From: Nocardia abscessus NBRC 100374
GTDB taxonomy: Bacteria; Actinomycetota; Actinomycetes; Mycobacteriales; Mycobacteriaceae
Direction: 5' to 3'
Length of the DNA stretch: 64,000 nucleotides
Assembly: GCF_000308455.1 (NCBI RefSeq)
Contig: NZ_BAFP01000272.1
Location: forward strand, 82,132-146,131
Shown here piece by piece: positions 52,910 to 62,569 of this stretch. Position 1 is the stretch's first letter; every line of letters begins with the position of its first letter. The position numbers and the translations under genes are program-made. The notes beneath the pieces are model-generated. The model worked only from the letters and a program-made list of their open reading frames with translations. It searched no databases and had not been told where the DNA came from.

Positions 52910-53776
52910 GTGACACTCGATGAGACCTCGAATTCCCACCCGGCCGCGTCATCCGCGGTCGCCGAGATCAAGGACTGGTCGAAGAATTACGCACAGCGAC
53001 ACCCCATCGCGTCGCTGCGGACCGTCGGACGGCAGGTCGCGCTCGGTCGACGTGCTTTTCGCTACCTCGTCACCGACATCGCCGAACGGCGCTTTCCCTT
53101 CGACGAGTTCGTCGCTCAAGCGGTGTTCATGGTCAAGACCTCACTGCTTCCGACGGTGGCGGTCGCACTGCCCATCAGCGCCACACTGTCCATCCAATTC
53201 GGTCTGCTGGCCGGGCAGGTCGGCGCCACCGCGCTGGCCGGCGCGGCGAGCGGCTTGGCCGTGATCCGTCAGTCGGCGCCGCTGGTCACCGCCCTTCTGC
53301 TCGCGGCAGCGGTCGGTTCGGCACTGTGCGCCGATCTCGGTTCGCGCAAGATCCGCGAGGAGATCGATGCGATGGAGGTCATGGGAGTCTCGGTGCTGCG
53401 CCGGCTCGTGGTGCCTCGACTGGCCGCGGGGATCGTCATTGCCATGGCACTCACGAGTGTCAGCTGTTTTGTCGGATTCCTCGCCGGCTACCTGTTCAAC
53501 GTCTATGTCCAGGACGGAACACCGGGCAGTTACATGGCGACCTTCTCCTCCTTCGCGACCGCGGGTGATCTGTACCTGGCAATGGTCAAAGCCGCCGTAT
53601 TCGGTGTGATCGTCGTTGTCATCGCGTGCGAAAAGGGCCTGAACACGCGGGGCGGCCCGGGAGGCGTCGCGAACTCGGTCAATGCTGCCGTCGTGGCCTC
53701 CATCGTCGTTCTGATGGTGGTCAATCTCGGCTTCACCCAGCTCTACACCATGCTGTTCCCGAGGACGACACTGTAA
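52910..53776 (+). CDS. yrbEA: YrbE/MlaE-type permease, first copy
   Basis: A 288-residue integral membrane protein of the MlaE family with five or six helices. The signature EIDAMEVMGVSVLRRLVVPRL is the cytoplasmic coupling helix that contacts the ATPase. In Mce systems two YrbE proteins form the inner-membrane channel driven by the MceG/Mkl ATPase, which is not encoded here. The GTG at 52910 follows AAGAGGAGG. The long hydrophilic N-terminus (about 50 residues) is typical of YrbEA. Confidence 0.9.
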   Translation: MTLDETSNSHPAASSAVAEIKDWSKNYAQRHPIASLRTVGRQVALGRRAFRYLVTDIAERRFPFDEFVAQAVFMVKTSLLPTVAVALPISATLSIQFGLLAGQVGATALAGAASGLAVIRQSAPLVTALLLAAAVGSALCADLGSRKIREEIDAMEVMGVSVLRRLVVPRLAAGIVIAMALTSVSCFVGFLAGYLFNVYVQDGTPGSYMATFSSFATAGDLYLAMVKAAVFGVIVVVIACEKGLNTRGGPGGVANSVNAAVVASIVVLMVVNLGFTQLYTMLFPRTTL

Positions 53777-54630
53777 TGGCCACCGTCTATCGCCCCCCAG
53801 GAGTTCGGGCCGCGATCGCCGTGGCGCGCCCACCGTGGTACGGCATCATCCGGCTCGGGCACATGTTCACCTTTTTCGTGCGCGCCGTGGTCTCGATACC
53901 GGTGGCCCTGCGGCACTACACCAAGGAATCCACGCGGATCCTGTCCGATGTGACCTGGGGAAACGGCTCGCTCATTGTCGGTGGCGGAACGGCGGGGGTG
54001 ATGATCATCCTGGGTGCCGCCGCCGGGGGCATCGTCGGTATCGAGGGATTCAACGCGTTGAAGCTGCTCGGCATGCAGCCGGCGACCGGGATGATCGCCG
54101 CGACCGCCGCGACCCGTGAGCTGGCTCCGATCATGGCCTCTATCGCATTCGCCGCCCAAGCGGGGTGCCGGTTCACCGCCCAGCTGGGCGCGATGCGGAT
54201 CTCCGAGGAGATCGATGCGCTCGACGCCATCGCGATCCGCCCGGTTCCCTTCCTCGTCTCGACACGGTTGGTCGCTTCGATCGTGGCGGTGATTCCTTTG
54301 TTCCTGGCCGGCCTCGCCGCGGATTACCTCGCCGTGGAGCTGTTCGTCGGATTCATCGGCGGGCAATCGTTCGGGACCTACGAACACTATTTCGACCTGG
54401 TGCTCAGCGGCACCGACATCCTGTACTCGCTGCTGAAGGCGATCGTATTCGTCATCGTCACCACCACGATCCAGTGCTACTACGGCTATTACGCACGCGG
54501 TGGGCCACAGGGAGTCGGTGTCGCGGCCGGTCGAGCGATGCGCGCGAGCATCACCGTGATGATCTCGGTGAATCTGCTGATGACATTGGCACTGTGGGGT
54601 TTCGACGCCGGTTCGAGAATAAGCGGGTAG
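53776..54630 (+). CDS. yrbEB: YrbE/MlaE-type permease, second copy
   Basis: A 284-residue MlaE-family permease. Typical segments are RELAPIMASIAFAAQAGCRF, GAMRISEEIDALDAIAIRPVPFL and TTIQCYYGYYARGGPQGVGVA. Its ATG overlaps the yrbEA stop (TAATG), so the two subunits are made together, as expected for a heterodimeric channel. The first Mce gene starts five bases after its stop. Confidence 0.92.
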   Translation: MATVYRPPGVRAAIAVARPPWYGIIRLGHMFTFFVRAVVSIPVALRHYTKESTRILSDVTWGNGSLIVGGGTAGVMIILGAAAGGIVGIEGFNALKLLGMQPATGMIAATAATRELAPIMASIAFAAQAGCRFTAQLGAMRISEEIDALDAIAIRPVPFLVSTRLVASIVAVIPLFLAGLAADYLAVELFVGFIGGQSFGTYEHYFDLVLSGTDILYSLLKAIVFVIVTTTIQCYYGYYARGGPQGVGVAAGRAMRASITVMISVNLLMTLALWGFDAGSRISG

Positions 54631-54634
54631 AGCG

Positions 54635-55933
54635 ATGTCGATACTGTTCGAATCCGATGACAGGCATCTGACCAACGCGGGCCTGTTCGTGCGCGGCGTA
54701 GCCGTCCTGGTCGTTGTCACCGCCGCCGCCGCGGCGATGATCGCCCGGTCCGAAGGTGCGTTCACGCCCACCGTCGAGGTCACCGCGCTGCTGGTCGACG
54801 TCGGCGACGGGCTGCCGAAGCGGTCCGATGTCAAATACCGCGGTGTCCTGGTGGGCAGCGTGCAGGAGGTGGTTCCCGCAGCCGATGGGCAACCCAACAA
54901 GGTACGCATCGACCTGGTGCCCGAGCACGCCGCGGGGATTCCTGCCACCGTGACCGCGCGGGTCGTCCCGAGCAACGTCTTCGCTGTGCCGTCGATCCAG
55001 CTCATCGACAACGGTCCTGGTACCGCCGTGACGGCCGGCGCATCCATCCCGGAGGATCACAGCCGCGCCAGTGTGCAGCTACAGACCTCGCTGACAGCGT
55101 TGAGCCGCATCGTCGCCGCGGTAGGACGCCCCGGCTCAGACCCAACCGTCGGGATCTTCGAAACCGTCGAGCGAGCGACCCGGGGCCGGGGGGAGGACGC
55201 GCTCGCAGCCGCTGCCCAGCTCGAGCGAGTCGTGCGCGCCTACAACGCGGAGGCGACTTCCGGTGGCGAACACTCTCTCCTCACTGGGCTCTCGGAGGCA
55301 GTGCACGGGTTACAGCAGTCAGCACCCGACCTGCTCGCCGCCCTGCACGACGCGGTCGTGCCCATGCGCAGCGTGGCCGAGCAGCGACTCCGATTGACGC
55401 AATTGCTGACCGGCAGCATCGCGACCACCGAACGGGTCGGCACAGCGATGACCAATCGGACCGACACCATCATCGACCTCAACAGCAGAATGGGGCCGGT
55501 TCTCCAGATCCTCGCCGCAGGCAGCGGCAACTTCGTCCAGATGACGACCTCGCAGACCCGGATCGCTCGGGTATTCGCTCGCGATTTCTGGCAACCCGAC
55601 AGCCAGAGCGGCACCGCCAAAGTCATCATCGAGCTCACCCCGCACAAGCAGTACACCCGGACCGACTGCCCCCGCTACGGCGAACTGGCCGGGGCAAGTT
55701 GCGAAAACGGCCCTGCCGGGGGGCCGCCCGTCATCGGCTCCACCGATCCGCCGCTGAACACACCGGAACAACGACAACGTGTCGCCGAGCGCCTCGGCCT
55801 GCCACCCGAATCCGTCGGCCTCGCAGAGTTGTTCGGCCTGACACAGCAGCCGCTCGCCGATCCCGGCACACCGCCCGCGGCCGATCCCACGGCAAGCGCT
55901 GCCACATCACCGGCATCAGGGGGACCGCGGTGA
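54635..55933 (+). CDS. mceA: Mce-family protein A
   Basis: A 432-residue Mce protein. An N-terminal membrane anchor (about 17-37) is followed by the MCE domain (VTALLVDVGDGLPKRSDVKYRGVLVGSVQEV), then a helical needle region (about 140-310) and a proline-rich tail. In Mce complexes six such proteins (A-F) assemble a hexameric tube that carries lipids or sterols across the periplasm to YrbE. It is the first of six consecutive mce genes. The cargo of this locus cannot be read from sequence. Confidence 0.9.
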   Translation: MSILFESDDRHLTNAGLFVRGVAVLVVVTAAAAAMIARSEGAFTPTVEVTALLVDVGDGLPKRSDVKYRGVLVGSVQEVVPAADGQPNKVRIDLVPEHAAGIPATVTARVVPSNVFAVPSIQLIDNGPGTAVTAGASIPEDHSRASVQLQTSLTALSRIVAAVGRPGSDPTVGIFETVERATRGRGEDALAAAAQLERVVRAYNAEATSGGEHSLLTGLSEAVHGLQQSAPDLLAALHDAVVPMRSVAEQRLRLTQLLTGSIATTERVGTAMTNRTDTIIDLNSRMGPVLQILAAGSGNFVQMTTSQTRIARVFARDFWQPDSQSGTAKVIIELTPHKQYTRTDCPRYGELAGASCENGPAGGPPVIGSTDPPLNTPEQRQRVAERLGLPPESVGLAELFGLTQQPLADPGTPPAADPTASAATSPASGGPR

Positions 55934-56967
55934 AACGTAGACGCGACCTCGCCGGACTGACCGTGTTCCTGCTCGTCGCCGCGCTCTTGACGTGGATGGT
56001 CCGCGTGACGCTGCAACGCGATGTCACCGGCGACACGCACTCCTATTCCGCGGTGTTCACCGATGTCTCCGGACTGCGTGTCGGCGATGACGTTCGGGTC
56101 GCCGGGGTGCAGGTCGGCCGAGTCGATGCCATCGACATCCACGGACCGCAGGCGAAGGTCACCTTCCGGCTGCGCCGGGATCAACCCGTCTACGGCAACA
56201 CCCTCGCCTCGGTGATCTATCAGAATCTGATCGGGCAACGCTACCTTGGACTGAGCATGTCCGACTTCGGCGACCCGGCGCCTCTGGCGCCCGGAGCGCA
56301 GATCCCGCTCGAACACACCGAACCCTCCTTCGATCTGTCCGGGCTGCTCAACGGATTCCAGCCATTGTTCAGCACCCTCGCCCCTCAGGACGTCGACAAT
56401 CTGACTTCCGCGCTGATCCGAGCACTCCAGGGCGACGACGGCGCGATCGCCGCCCTGATCACCGAGACCGCGACACTGGCGCAAGCCTTCGCCGGGCCCG
56501 ACCAGATCCTCGGAGCACTCATCGACAACCTCTCGGCTGTCATGACCGCGCTGGCCGGCCAAAGCGCGGGGATGCGGACAACGATCGCCCAAACCCGCAA
56601 GATCTTCGACGCACTCCAGGACCGCCGTGACACACTGATGGACCAGACCGGCCGGATCGCCACCGTCGTGGCCGATGCCGCGGCCGTCGTCGACGGCGCC
56701 ACGCCGTCGCTGAACGAATTCGTCGGCCGGGAACCCGGATTCGCACGGCATTTCGTCGCCGGCCGGGAGCGTTTCGCCTATCTCGGCTTCAATCTTCCGC
56801 TGCTGCTCAAATCCATGGTCCGAGCCACCGACAGTGGCGCCTTCGTCAACGCCTATGTCTGCGATATCGGCTTCAGCATCGTTCCGGGAGTCGATCCAGT
56901 GATCTCGCAGATCCTGGGAGCCGCTTCTCCCACAGGCCGACCCCAGAACTCCGCGATCTGCAGGTAG
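55930..56967 (+). CDS. mceB: Mce-family protein B
   Basis: A 345-residue Mce protein. A signal anchor (about 8-26) precedes the MCE domain (SYSAVFTDVSGLRVGDDVRVAG, then VGRVDAIDI and YLGLS). A helical region with FDLSGLLNGFQPLF, standard for MceB, follows. The GTG start overlaps the mceA stop (GTGA), and the C-terminus ends in CR, as in many MceB proteins. Part of the hexameric lipid-import tube. Confidence 0.9.
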   Translation: MKRRRDLAGLTVFLLVAALLTWMVRVTLQRDVTGDTHSYSAVFTDVSGLRVGDDVRVAGVQVGRVDAIDIHGPQAKVTFRLRRDQPVYGNTLASVIYQNLIGQRYLGLSMSDFGDPAPLAPGAQIPLEHTEPSFDLSGLLNGFQPLFSTLAPQDVDNLTSALIRALQGDDGAIAALITETATLAQAFAGPDQILGALIDNLSAVMTALAGQSAGMRTTIAQTRKIFDALQDRRDTLMDQTGRIATVVADAAAVVDGATPSLNEFVGREPGFARHFVAGRERFAYLGFNLPLLLKSMVRATDSGAFVNAYVCDIGFSIVPGVDPVISQILGAASPTGRPQNSAICR

Positions 56968-56971
56968 AACA

Positions 56972-58045
56972 ATGATCAAGCAACTGCATGCCCTCACCCG
57001 CCTGCTACCGCGGCCGCGCACAGCGGGCACCGGCCCGCCAGACGCGGACAAGTCGCTGCGCACCGGGCTCATCGCCGTCGTCGCGCTGGCGCTGGTGCTC
57101 GTCGCGATGGTCGTAGTCGACTCGCTGCCTCTCGGCTCACGCACATACCGAGCCGACTTCGCGCAGGCCGCCGGGCTCGGCGCGGGCGACGCGGTGACCT
57201 GGGCAGGTATCCCCGTCGGCACGGTGACCAGCACGCGACTGGCCGGTGACCATGTCGAGGTGACCATGACGATCGATAACGACGACGTCACACTGGGCGC
57301 AGACACCGAAGCCGCGATCAAACTTACCACCCTGCTCGGCTCGCGTTATGTCGAACTGCGCTCCACCGGCACCGGCGAACTTCGCGACAATCTGATCCCG
57401 TTGTCCCGCACCACCGTCCCCTACGATCTCGAGACCGCGCTGCAGGACGCCACCAGCACATTCGGCCAGCTCGACGCCGACCGGATCGCCCAGTCGATGA
57501 CGTCGCTGTCTCGCGGGCTCGAAGGCGTGCCATCCTTGATCCCGGGCATACTGCGCGACATCCGAGCACTCTCGACCGTCGTCGCGCAACGCCGTGACCA
57601 GATCGGCGCCCTGATCACCAGTGCCGGCCAGGTCAGCACCGTCATCCGAACTCAGCAGGCCGATCTCGCGGCGGTGATCGGCCAGGGCCGCACCGTCCTA
57701 CAGCAGATCATCGCCCGCCAGGACGCGCTGCGCCGGCTGCTCGATGCGACCACCACCCTGGTCCGGCGACTCGAACCGATCGTGGTCGGCGAACACGCCG
57801 AGATCGAGCAACTGCTGACCGACCTGCACGACATGGCCGCGATGATCGCAGGCCACGACGACCTGCTACGCAACATCCTGCGAATCCTTCCGGTCCCGTG
57901 GCGGCTGTTCGCCAACGCCACCGGTACGGGAGCGGAACTGAGCGCCAACGCACCCGATGGCGCTTTCATCGACTCCTGGATGTGCGCGTTGAGCGCCACC
58001 GCTGTCGCGGCCGGCCGAGCCCCCTACCTCCAGGACTGCCGATGA
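56972..58045 (+). CDS. mceC: Mce-family protein C
   Basis: A 357-residue Mce protein. The anchor lies at about 31-50; the MCE domain follows (YRADFAQAAGLGAGDAVTWAGIPVGTVTS, then LLGSRYVEL). The helical region includes VPSLIPGILRDIRALSTVVAQRRDQIGALI, typical for MceC. It starts four bases after mceB and overlaps mceD by four bases. Confidence 0.9.
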   Translation: MIKQLHALTRLLPRPRTAGTGPPDADKSLRTGLIAVVALALVLVAMVVVDSLPLGSRTYRADFAQAAGLGAGDAVTWAGIPVGTVTSTRLAGDHVEVTMTIDNDDVTLGADTEAAIKLTTLLGSRYVELRSTGTGELRDNLIPLSRTTVPYDLETALQDATSTFGQLDADRIAQSMTSLSRGLEGVPSLIPGILRDIRALSTVVAQRRDQIGALITSAGQVSTVIRTQQADLAAVIGQGRTVLQQIIARQDALRRLLDATTTLVRRLEPIVVGEHAEIEQLLTDLHDMAAMIAGHDDLLRNILRILPVPWRLFANATGTGAELSANAPDGAFIDSWMCALSATAVAAGRAPYLQDCR

Positions 58046-59145
58046 GCGTCACGCTGTCCACCCTCAAACTGGCCGTGGTCACGCTGACCGCCGCCTGCCT
58101 GGCCGGATGCTCGTCCGGACCCGGCGTCGACACCACCACCATCACAGCCCGATTCGCCAATGCCAACGGTCTCTACGAGGGCAACTCCGTCTCGGTCCTC
58201 GGAATGCGCGTCGGCCGCATCGTGCGCATCGACGCCCGCGGCGCCGACGTCGAAGTCGAGATGAGAATCGACAGCGAAATCCGGCTTCCAGCCGATGTCC
58301 AAGCGGTCACGATCTCCGACTCGATACTCACCGACCGCCACATCGAACTCACACCGGTCTACCGAGGTGGCCCCACACTGCCTGCGGGTGCGGTGCTGGA
58401 CACGACCCGCACGAAGACCCCGGTCGAGTTCGATGCCCTGCTGTCGATGGCGCAGAAGCTGTCCACCTCGCTCGGCGGTGACGGCAACGGCTCAGGCCCG
58501 ATCGCCGACCTGATGAACCTGGGGGATGCGGCGACCAGCGGCAACGGCGGCGACATGCGGGCCGCGCTCGGTGAGCTTTCCCGCGCGCTGCAACTGGGCG
58601 AGGACCACGGTGCCGCGACCCGCGACGCGATCACCACCGTCGTCACCAACCTCGACTCCCTGACCGCGGCCGCCGCGCGCAACGATCGAACGCTCCGTGA
58701 ATTCGGCAGGGCAGTAGCGCAACTCAGTGATTTCCTGGCCGAGCAGCAGCTGGGCACAGGCGCCACCGGTGCAGCGCTGAACAGGATCATCGTGCAGGTC
58801 ACCGATCTACTCCGACGCCACCAGGGCACCATTTCCGAGCTGGCGACCGACGCGAACACCGTGTCGGCCTCCCTGGCCGCCTACGACTACAACATCGCCG
58901 AATTCCTGGACGTGTTCCCCTTGGTCACCGACAACACCTACCACGCCATCGACCAGAACGTCGGCGCGCTACGCGCCACGATCGACCTCAACAGACTCTT
59001 GCTCGACGGCCAGATGGTCAAGGAGATCTGCAATCTGCTGCAGCTGCAAAATCTCGGCTGCGCCACCGGGACCATGCGGGACATGGGACCGGATTTCGGT
59101 ATCACCGCCATCTTGGCGGGAATCGCGGAAAAGCACAGCCGATGA
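58042..59145 (+). CDS. mceD: Mce-family protein D, lipoprotein-like
   Basis: A 367-residue Mce protein. The signal peptide ends in a good lipobox (CLAGC, Cys23), so this subunit is probably lipidated; in many loci only MceE is. The MCE domain runs from about 30 (TARFANANGLYEGNSVSVLGMRVGRIVRI). The C-terminal helical region includes FLDVFPLVTDNTYHAIDQNVG. Starts overlap on both sides (ATGA), consistent with one operon. Confidence 0.88.
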   Translation: MSVTLSTLKLAVVTLTAACLAGCSSGPGVDTTTITARFANANGLYEGNSVSVLGMRVGRIVRIDARGADVEVEMRIDSEIRLPADVQAVTISDSILTDRHIELTPVYRGGPTLPAGAVLDTTRTKTPVEFDALLSMAQKLSTSLGGDGNGSGPIADLMNLGDAATSGNGGDMRAALGELSRALQLGEDHGAATRDAITTVVTNLDSLTAAAARNDRTLREFGRAVAQLSDFLAEQQLGTGATGAALNRIIVQVTDLLRRHQGTISELATDANTVSASLAAYDYNIAEFLDVFPLVTDNTYHAIDQNVGALRATIDLNRLLLDGQMVKEICNLLQLQNLGCATGTMRDMGPDFGITAILAGIAEKHSR

Positions 59146-60248
59146 CACGATCGAAATGCATGTTCCACCTCGCCGCCGCCACCGCACTCGCGTTGTCCGC
59201 CACCGGATGCGCCGCGGGGCTGGACCGGCTGCCGCTCCCCGCGCCAGGACTCGGTGGTGACACCTACACCCTCACCGCGACCTTCTCCAACGCCCTCAAC
59301 CTGCCCACCAAGGCGAAGGTAAAGCTCCACGGCGCCGACATCGGCCAGGTCGACTCCATGTCCGCCCGCGACTACACCGCCGTGGTCACCCTGCGCATCA
59401 TCTCCACCGTGCGTCTGCCCCTCGGCACGTCCGCAGAGCTGAGATCGGCCACGCCCATGGGCGATGTCTTCGTCGCGATGAAACCACCTCGTGTCCGGGA
59501 GCCCGACACCGCAATGCTCGGCGACGGCAGCGCGATTCCGCTGGAGTTCACCTCGGCTGCCACAACGATCGAGGAAATGCTCACTCGCGCATCACTTCTG
59601 GTCAGCGGCGGCACCATCGACTATCTCACCAAAGTGATCTCCGCGCTCGGCGAGCACGTCGGGGGGCGCGGCGAGCGACTCGCCGCGCTGCTCGACCAGA
59701 CGCGGACACTGCTGGCCACGCTCTCGGCCCGATCCGAGCGGATCGATGAAGTCTTGCGCTCCGCAGCCGATCTCAGCGCGACCGCCGCCACCCATCAGGC
59801 CACCCTCACCGACACCGTCGCAGCGGCAGGACCAGCCATGCAGGTGCTCGCCGACAACACCGACTCGTTCGTCACACTGGTGGACCGCATCCACACGATC
59901 ACCGCGCAACTCGCGCGGTTCCCCAGCATCCAGGGCACCAACGACACGAGCATGATCGCCAACATCAACCAACTGGCCGCGGGGCTGAATGCCGCGGCTG
60001 TCAATCCCGACGCCGACCTCGACGAGCTGAACAACATGCTGGGCATCGTCCTCAAGATGATCAGTGGTCCCAACGGCCACGTCGACGTCGACCTCGTCCA
60101 ACTCGCCGTCGGCGCCGTCCCCGACCCCGGATTTCCCGGCACACCCGGTGGCAGGCTTCCCGACGTGACGGACTGGACCGCCTTCGTGGGCTCGCTGCAG
60201 CACATGCTCGATCGACTGGGCAATCGACTGGAAGGCCCGCCACGATGA
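59142..60248 (+). CDS. mceE: Mce-family protein E, lipoprotein
   Basis: A 368-residue Mce protein. The signal peptide ends in the lipobox SATGC (Cys23), as in LprK-type MceE subunits, which are lipoproteins. The MCE domain follows (TLTATFSNALNLPTKAKVKL, then HGADIGQVDSM and GDVFVAMKPP). Acts in the same hexamer as its neighbours. Both ends overlap adjacent genes by four bases. Confidence 0.9.
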   Translation: MTRSKCMFHLAAATALALSATGCAAGLDRLPLPAPGLGGDTYTLTATFSNALNLPTKAKVKLHGADIGQVDSMSARDYTAVVTLRIISTVRLPLGTSAELRSATPMGDVFVAMKPPRVREPDTAMLGDGSAIPLEFTSAATTIEEMLTRASLLVSGGTIDYLTKVISALGEHVGGRGERLAALLDQTRTLLATLSARSERIDEVLRSAADLSATAATHQATLTDTVAAAGPAMQVLADNTDSFVTLVDRIHTITAQLARFPSIQGTNDTSMIANINQLAAGLNAAAVNPDADLDELNNMLGIVLKMISGPNGHVDVDLVQLAVGAVPDPGFPGTPGGRLPDVTDWTAFVGSLQHMLDRLGNRLEGPPR

Positions 60249-61522
60249 CCAGCACATCCGGCCAGAGCAAGTGGGAGGCACCCGCCCGCCTAGTCGTCGG
60301 CATCGTCCGCCGCGCACACCGGTATCGGGTGGCGGCCTCGCTGCTCGGTCTGCTCGCGATACTCGGCAGTGCCAGTGGGTATCTGCTGATCGGGACACTC
60401 GAGATCGATCCGCTCAACCATCCGTACCGGGTACGCGTCGAACTGGATCGATCCGGCGGGCTGCTCCCGGGACAGGAGGTCACACTGCGTGGAGTCCGCG
60501 TCGGGCGTCTCGACGCCGTCGACGTCGCAGGCGACAAAGTGATCGCCGTGGCCGCCATCGATGAGCATGTCCGGATCCCCGCGTCCGGACAGGTCCGTGC
60601 CGCCGCCCTCTCCGCGGCCGGCGAGCAGTATCTGGATTTCCTTCCCGCCGGCAATGACGGCCCCTACCTCGCGGACGGCGCACTGATCACGGCCGACCGC
60701 ACTTCCACCCCCGTGCCGCTGTCGGACATGCTCGAAAGCCTCAGCGGCACACTCGCCCAGATCGATCCCGCCCGGCTGGCAGCCATCTCCCGGGAACTGG
60801 GTGTCAGCCAGGCGGGCCCCGACAAACTGGCGACGATCATCGACGGCGGTACGTTCCTCATCTCGACGCTGGACACGACACTGCCGCACACGGTGAACCT
60901 GCTCCGCAACAGCAGAGTCGTCTTCGCCGCCTTGCGCGACGGCCAGAACGCACTGCAGTCGACTTCGGCGAACCTGGCGGCCACACTCAGCGGCATATCT
61001 TCGATGACCGGCGGCTTCGAACGACTCGTCACACAGACTCCGCCGATGCTGACCACCCTCGACACCATCATCGTCGAGAACGCACCGACCATGGTGCAAT
61101 TGCTGGGCAACCTCGTCACCGTCTCACAGGTCTCCTACTCCAGAATCCCCGCCTTCAACGAGTTCTTCTTCCCCCAGCAGCGTGCCGGATCGGCACTCGA
61201 TGCCGTGACCTCGGCGTTTCACGACGGCGGTGTCTGGGCACTGGCGAGTATCTACCCCCGCTACGCCTGCGACTACAACGTGCCACGACGTCCCGGTTCC
61301 GTGCCCGACTACGCCGAGCCCTACCTCCACGTGGACTGCACCGATCCCGATACCACACTCATGCCTCGCGGCGCCCGCAACGCTCCACGACCACCCGACG
61401 ACCCGGTGCCACGCCCCCCGCACGGCGATCCCTTCCAGACCGCCGACCCCGCACCGGTCGGACCACTGTCCATCCCCACTCCCTACGGCGGTCCCCATGC
61501 CCCGGTGCCGATCCCACGATGA
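60245..61522 (+). CDS. mceF: Mce-family protein F
   Basis: A 425-residue Mce protein. The anchor lies at about 30-50; the MCE domain follows (YRVRVELDRSGGLLPGQEVTLRGVRVGRLDAV, then EQYLDFLP). The tail, rich in Pro (about 375-425), is typical of MceF. It is the last gene of the operon; no mas-type associated gene follows. A hairpin lies five bases after the stop. Confidence 0.9.
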   Translation: MTSTSGQSKWEAPARLVVGIVRRAHRYRVAASLLGLLAILGSASGYLLIGTLEIDPLNHPYRVRVELDRSGGLLPGQEVTLRGVRVGRLDAVDVAGDKVIAVAAIDEHVRIPASGQVRAAALSAAGEQYLDFLPAGNDGPYLADGALITADRTSTPVPLSDMLESLSGTLAQIDPARLAAISRELGVSQAGPDKLATIIDGGTFLISTLDTTLPHTVNLLRNSRVVFAALRDGQNALQSTSANLAATLSGISSMTGGFERLVTQTPPMLTTLDTIIVENAPTMVQLLGNLVTVSQVSYSRIPAFNEFFFPQQRAGSALDAVTSAFHDGGVWALASIYPRYACDYNVPRRPGSVPDYAEPYLHVDCTDPDTTLMPRGARNAPRPPDDPVPRPPHGDPFQTADPAPVGPLSIPTPYGGPHAPVPIPR

Positions 61523-61526
61523 CAGA

Positions 61527-61543
61527 TTGCGAGCGGACTGCTC
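61527..61543. terminator. stem-loop ending the Mce operon
   Basis: GCGAGC-GGACT-GCTCGC forms a perfect 6-pair stem five bases after the mceF stop, between convergent genes. No T-run. A plausible end of the 12.5-kb operon. Confidence 0.4.
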
Positions 61544-61611
61544 GCCATCACCGTTGACTCCTGGGGGCTTTCACGCCCGCACCTCGTTCGGGGCTTGCAG
61601 CGAAGGCTCTT

Positions 61612-62307
61612 TCATTCGTGGCGCGTCCGCTGCCCGCGCTGCAGTTCATCGGCTACCGGCTGGAAAGGTGCCGCGAGGGTAGGGCTCACGCTCCATGTGG
61701 GCGTATCGTGCTGGGCCATCGTGCTTCCGGCTATGCCGGCCACTGCGCGGTTGTCGCTGGTCAGCCGGTGCACAGCTCGCTCGAGGATGGGTAGGATCTC
61801 GGTGATCTCGAGGCTTCGGTCGACGAACTGTCCGATCAGTGCGTAGGTCATATTGGACAGGACCAGTGCGACATCCTCGACGTAGGACGAGTCGGCACCC
61901 TTGAACAGCGCAGCGGCGATCGGCAGCAATGCGTGAATGCCCTGGGTGTCCAAGCGATGTCCGCCCGCACCGGTGCGCGCGCGGTGGTATGCCTCGAGCA
62001 TCCGGGGGTTGCGCTCCCACGGTTCGAATACGTACCGCAGGACTCGCATCAGCCCGTCGTGCAATGCCTCATCCGCGGGCGGTCGCTCCATCGCCGCGTA
62101 GCTGTGTCTCGCCATCCAGCGCTCGACAGCGGTGACGATCAAGTCGTCGCGATCGGTGAAGTGCTTGTAGACGGTGGTCAGCGAGACATGCGCTCGGCGC
62201 GCGACCTCCCTGAGGTGGACGGCGTCGTAGCCGTCGGATTCCAACAACTCGAGCACAACGCCGATGATGACTTGCCGGGTGGAAGCGGCTCTCGGTCCCG
62301 GACCCAT
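61612..62307 (-). CDS. TetR family regulator
   Basis: A 231-residue TetR regulator. The DNA-binding part is VIIGVVLELLESDGYDAVHL followed by VARRAHVSLTTVYKHFTDRDDL. The C-terminal domain (LRYVFEPWERNPRMLEAYHRARTGAGG, then LSNMTYALIGQFV) resembles the lipid-responsive KstR-like group. The ATG at 62307 has AGGCGG upstream. It is convergent with mceF and divergent from a lipase-type promoter whose GTAAC-TAT-GTTAC palindrome (62458) recurs at 63501. It is the likely binder of both sites, so its targets are probably the lipases rather than the Mce operon. Confidence 0.85.
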   Translation of the reverse strand: MGPGPRAASTRQVIIGVVLELLESDGYDAVHLREVARRAHVSLTTVYKHFTDRDDLIVTAVERWMARHSYAAMERPPADEALHDGLMRVLRYVFEPWERNPRMLEAYHRARTGAGGHRLDTQGIHALLPIAAALFKGADSSYVEDVALVLSNMTYALIGQFVDRSLEITEILPILERAVHRLTSDNRAVAGIAGSTMAQHDTPTWSVSPTLAAPFQPVADELQRGQRTRHE

Positions 62308-62457
62308 CCGCCTACGGTAACGCCGAGGGCGAAGCTCGGCACCACTGCGGTGCCAAGCTGTTCTTGGCCCGGCTCGCCGGGATGCCCGCCACGAAGGCTG
62401 TAGGCGACCGCGGCCTCGCCTCGAGCGGCAGTGCAGCGACTCTGGCCGCAAAGCAGA

Positions 62458-62470
62458 GTAACTATGTTAC
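62458..62470. promoter_or_regulatory. operator palindrome, copy 1
   Basis: GTAAC-TAT-GTTAC followed by CGTTC. The same element, extended to GGTAAC-CGT-GTTACC and also followed by GTTC, lies at 63501-63515. Both sit about 112-115 bp before a similar gene start. The divergent TetR gene at 62307 is the probable regulator. Confidence 0.6.
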
Positions 62471-62569
62471 CGTTCGGTGGTTTCCTGTGATGGACGTCAT
62501 GTTCATCCCCGGGTGATTCGTATCACACCGGCGGCAAGTCGCGATGGTGGAGTTCGTGGGAGGTTTTCG

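Noticed and set aside
55675..57330. 551-codon open frame antisense to mceA-mceC
   Set aside because: Antisense shadow of three well-supported Mce genes, with no domain.
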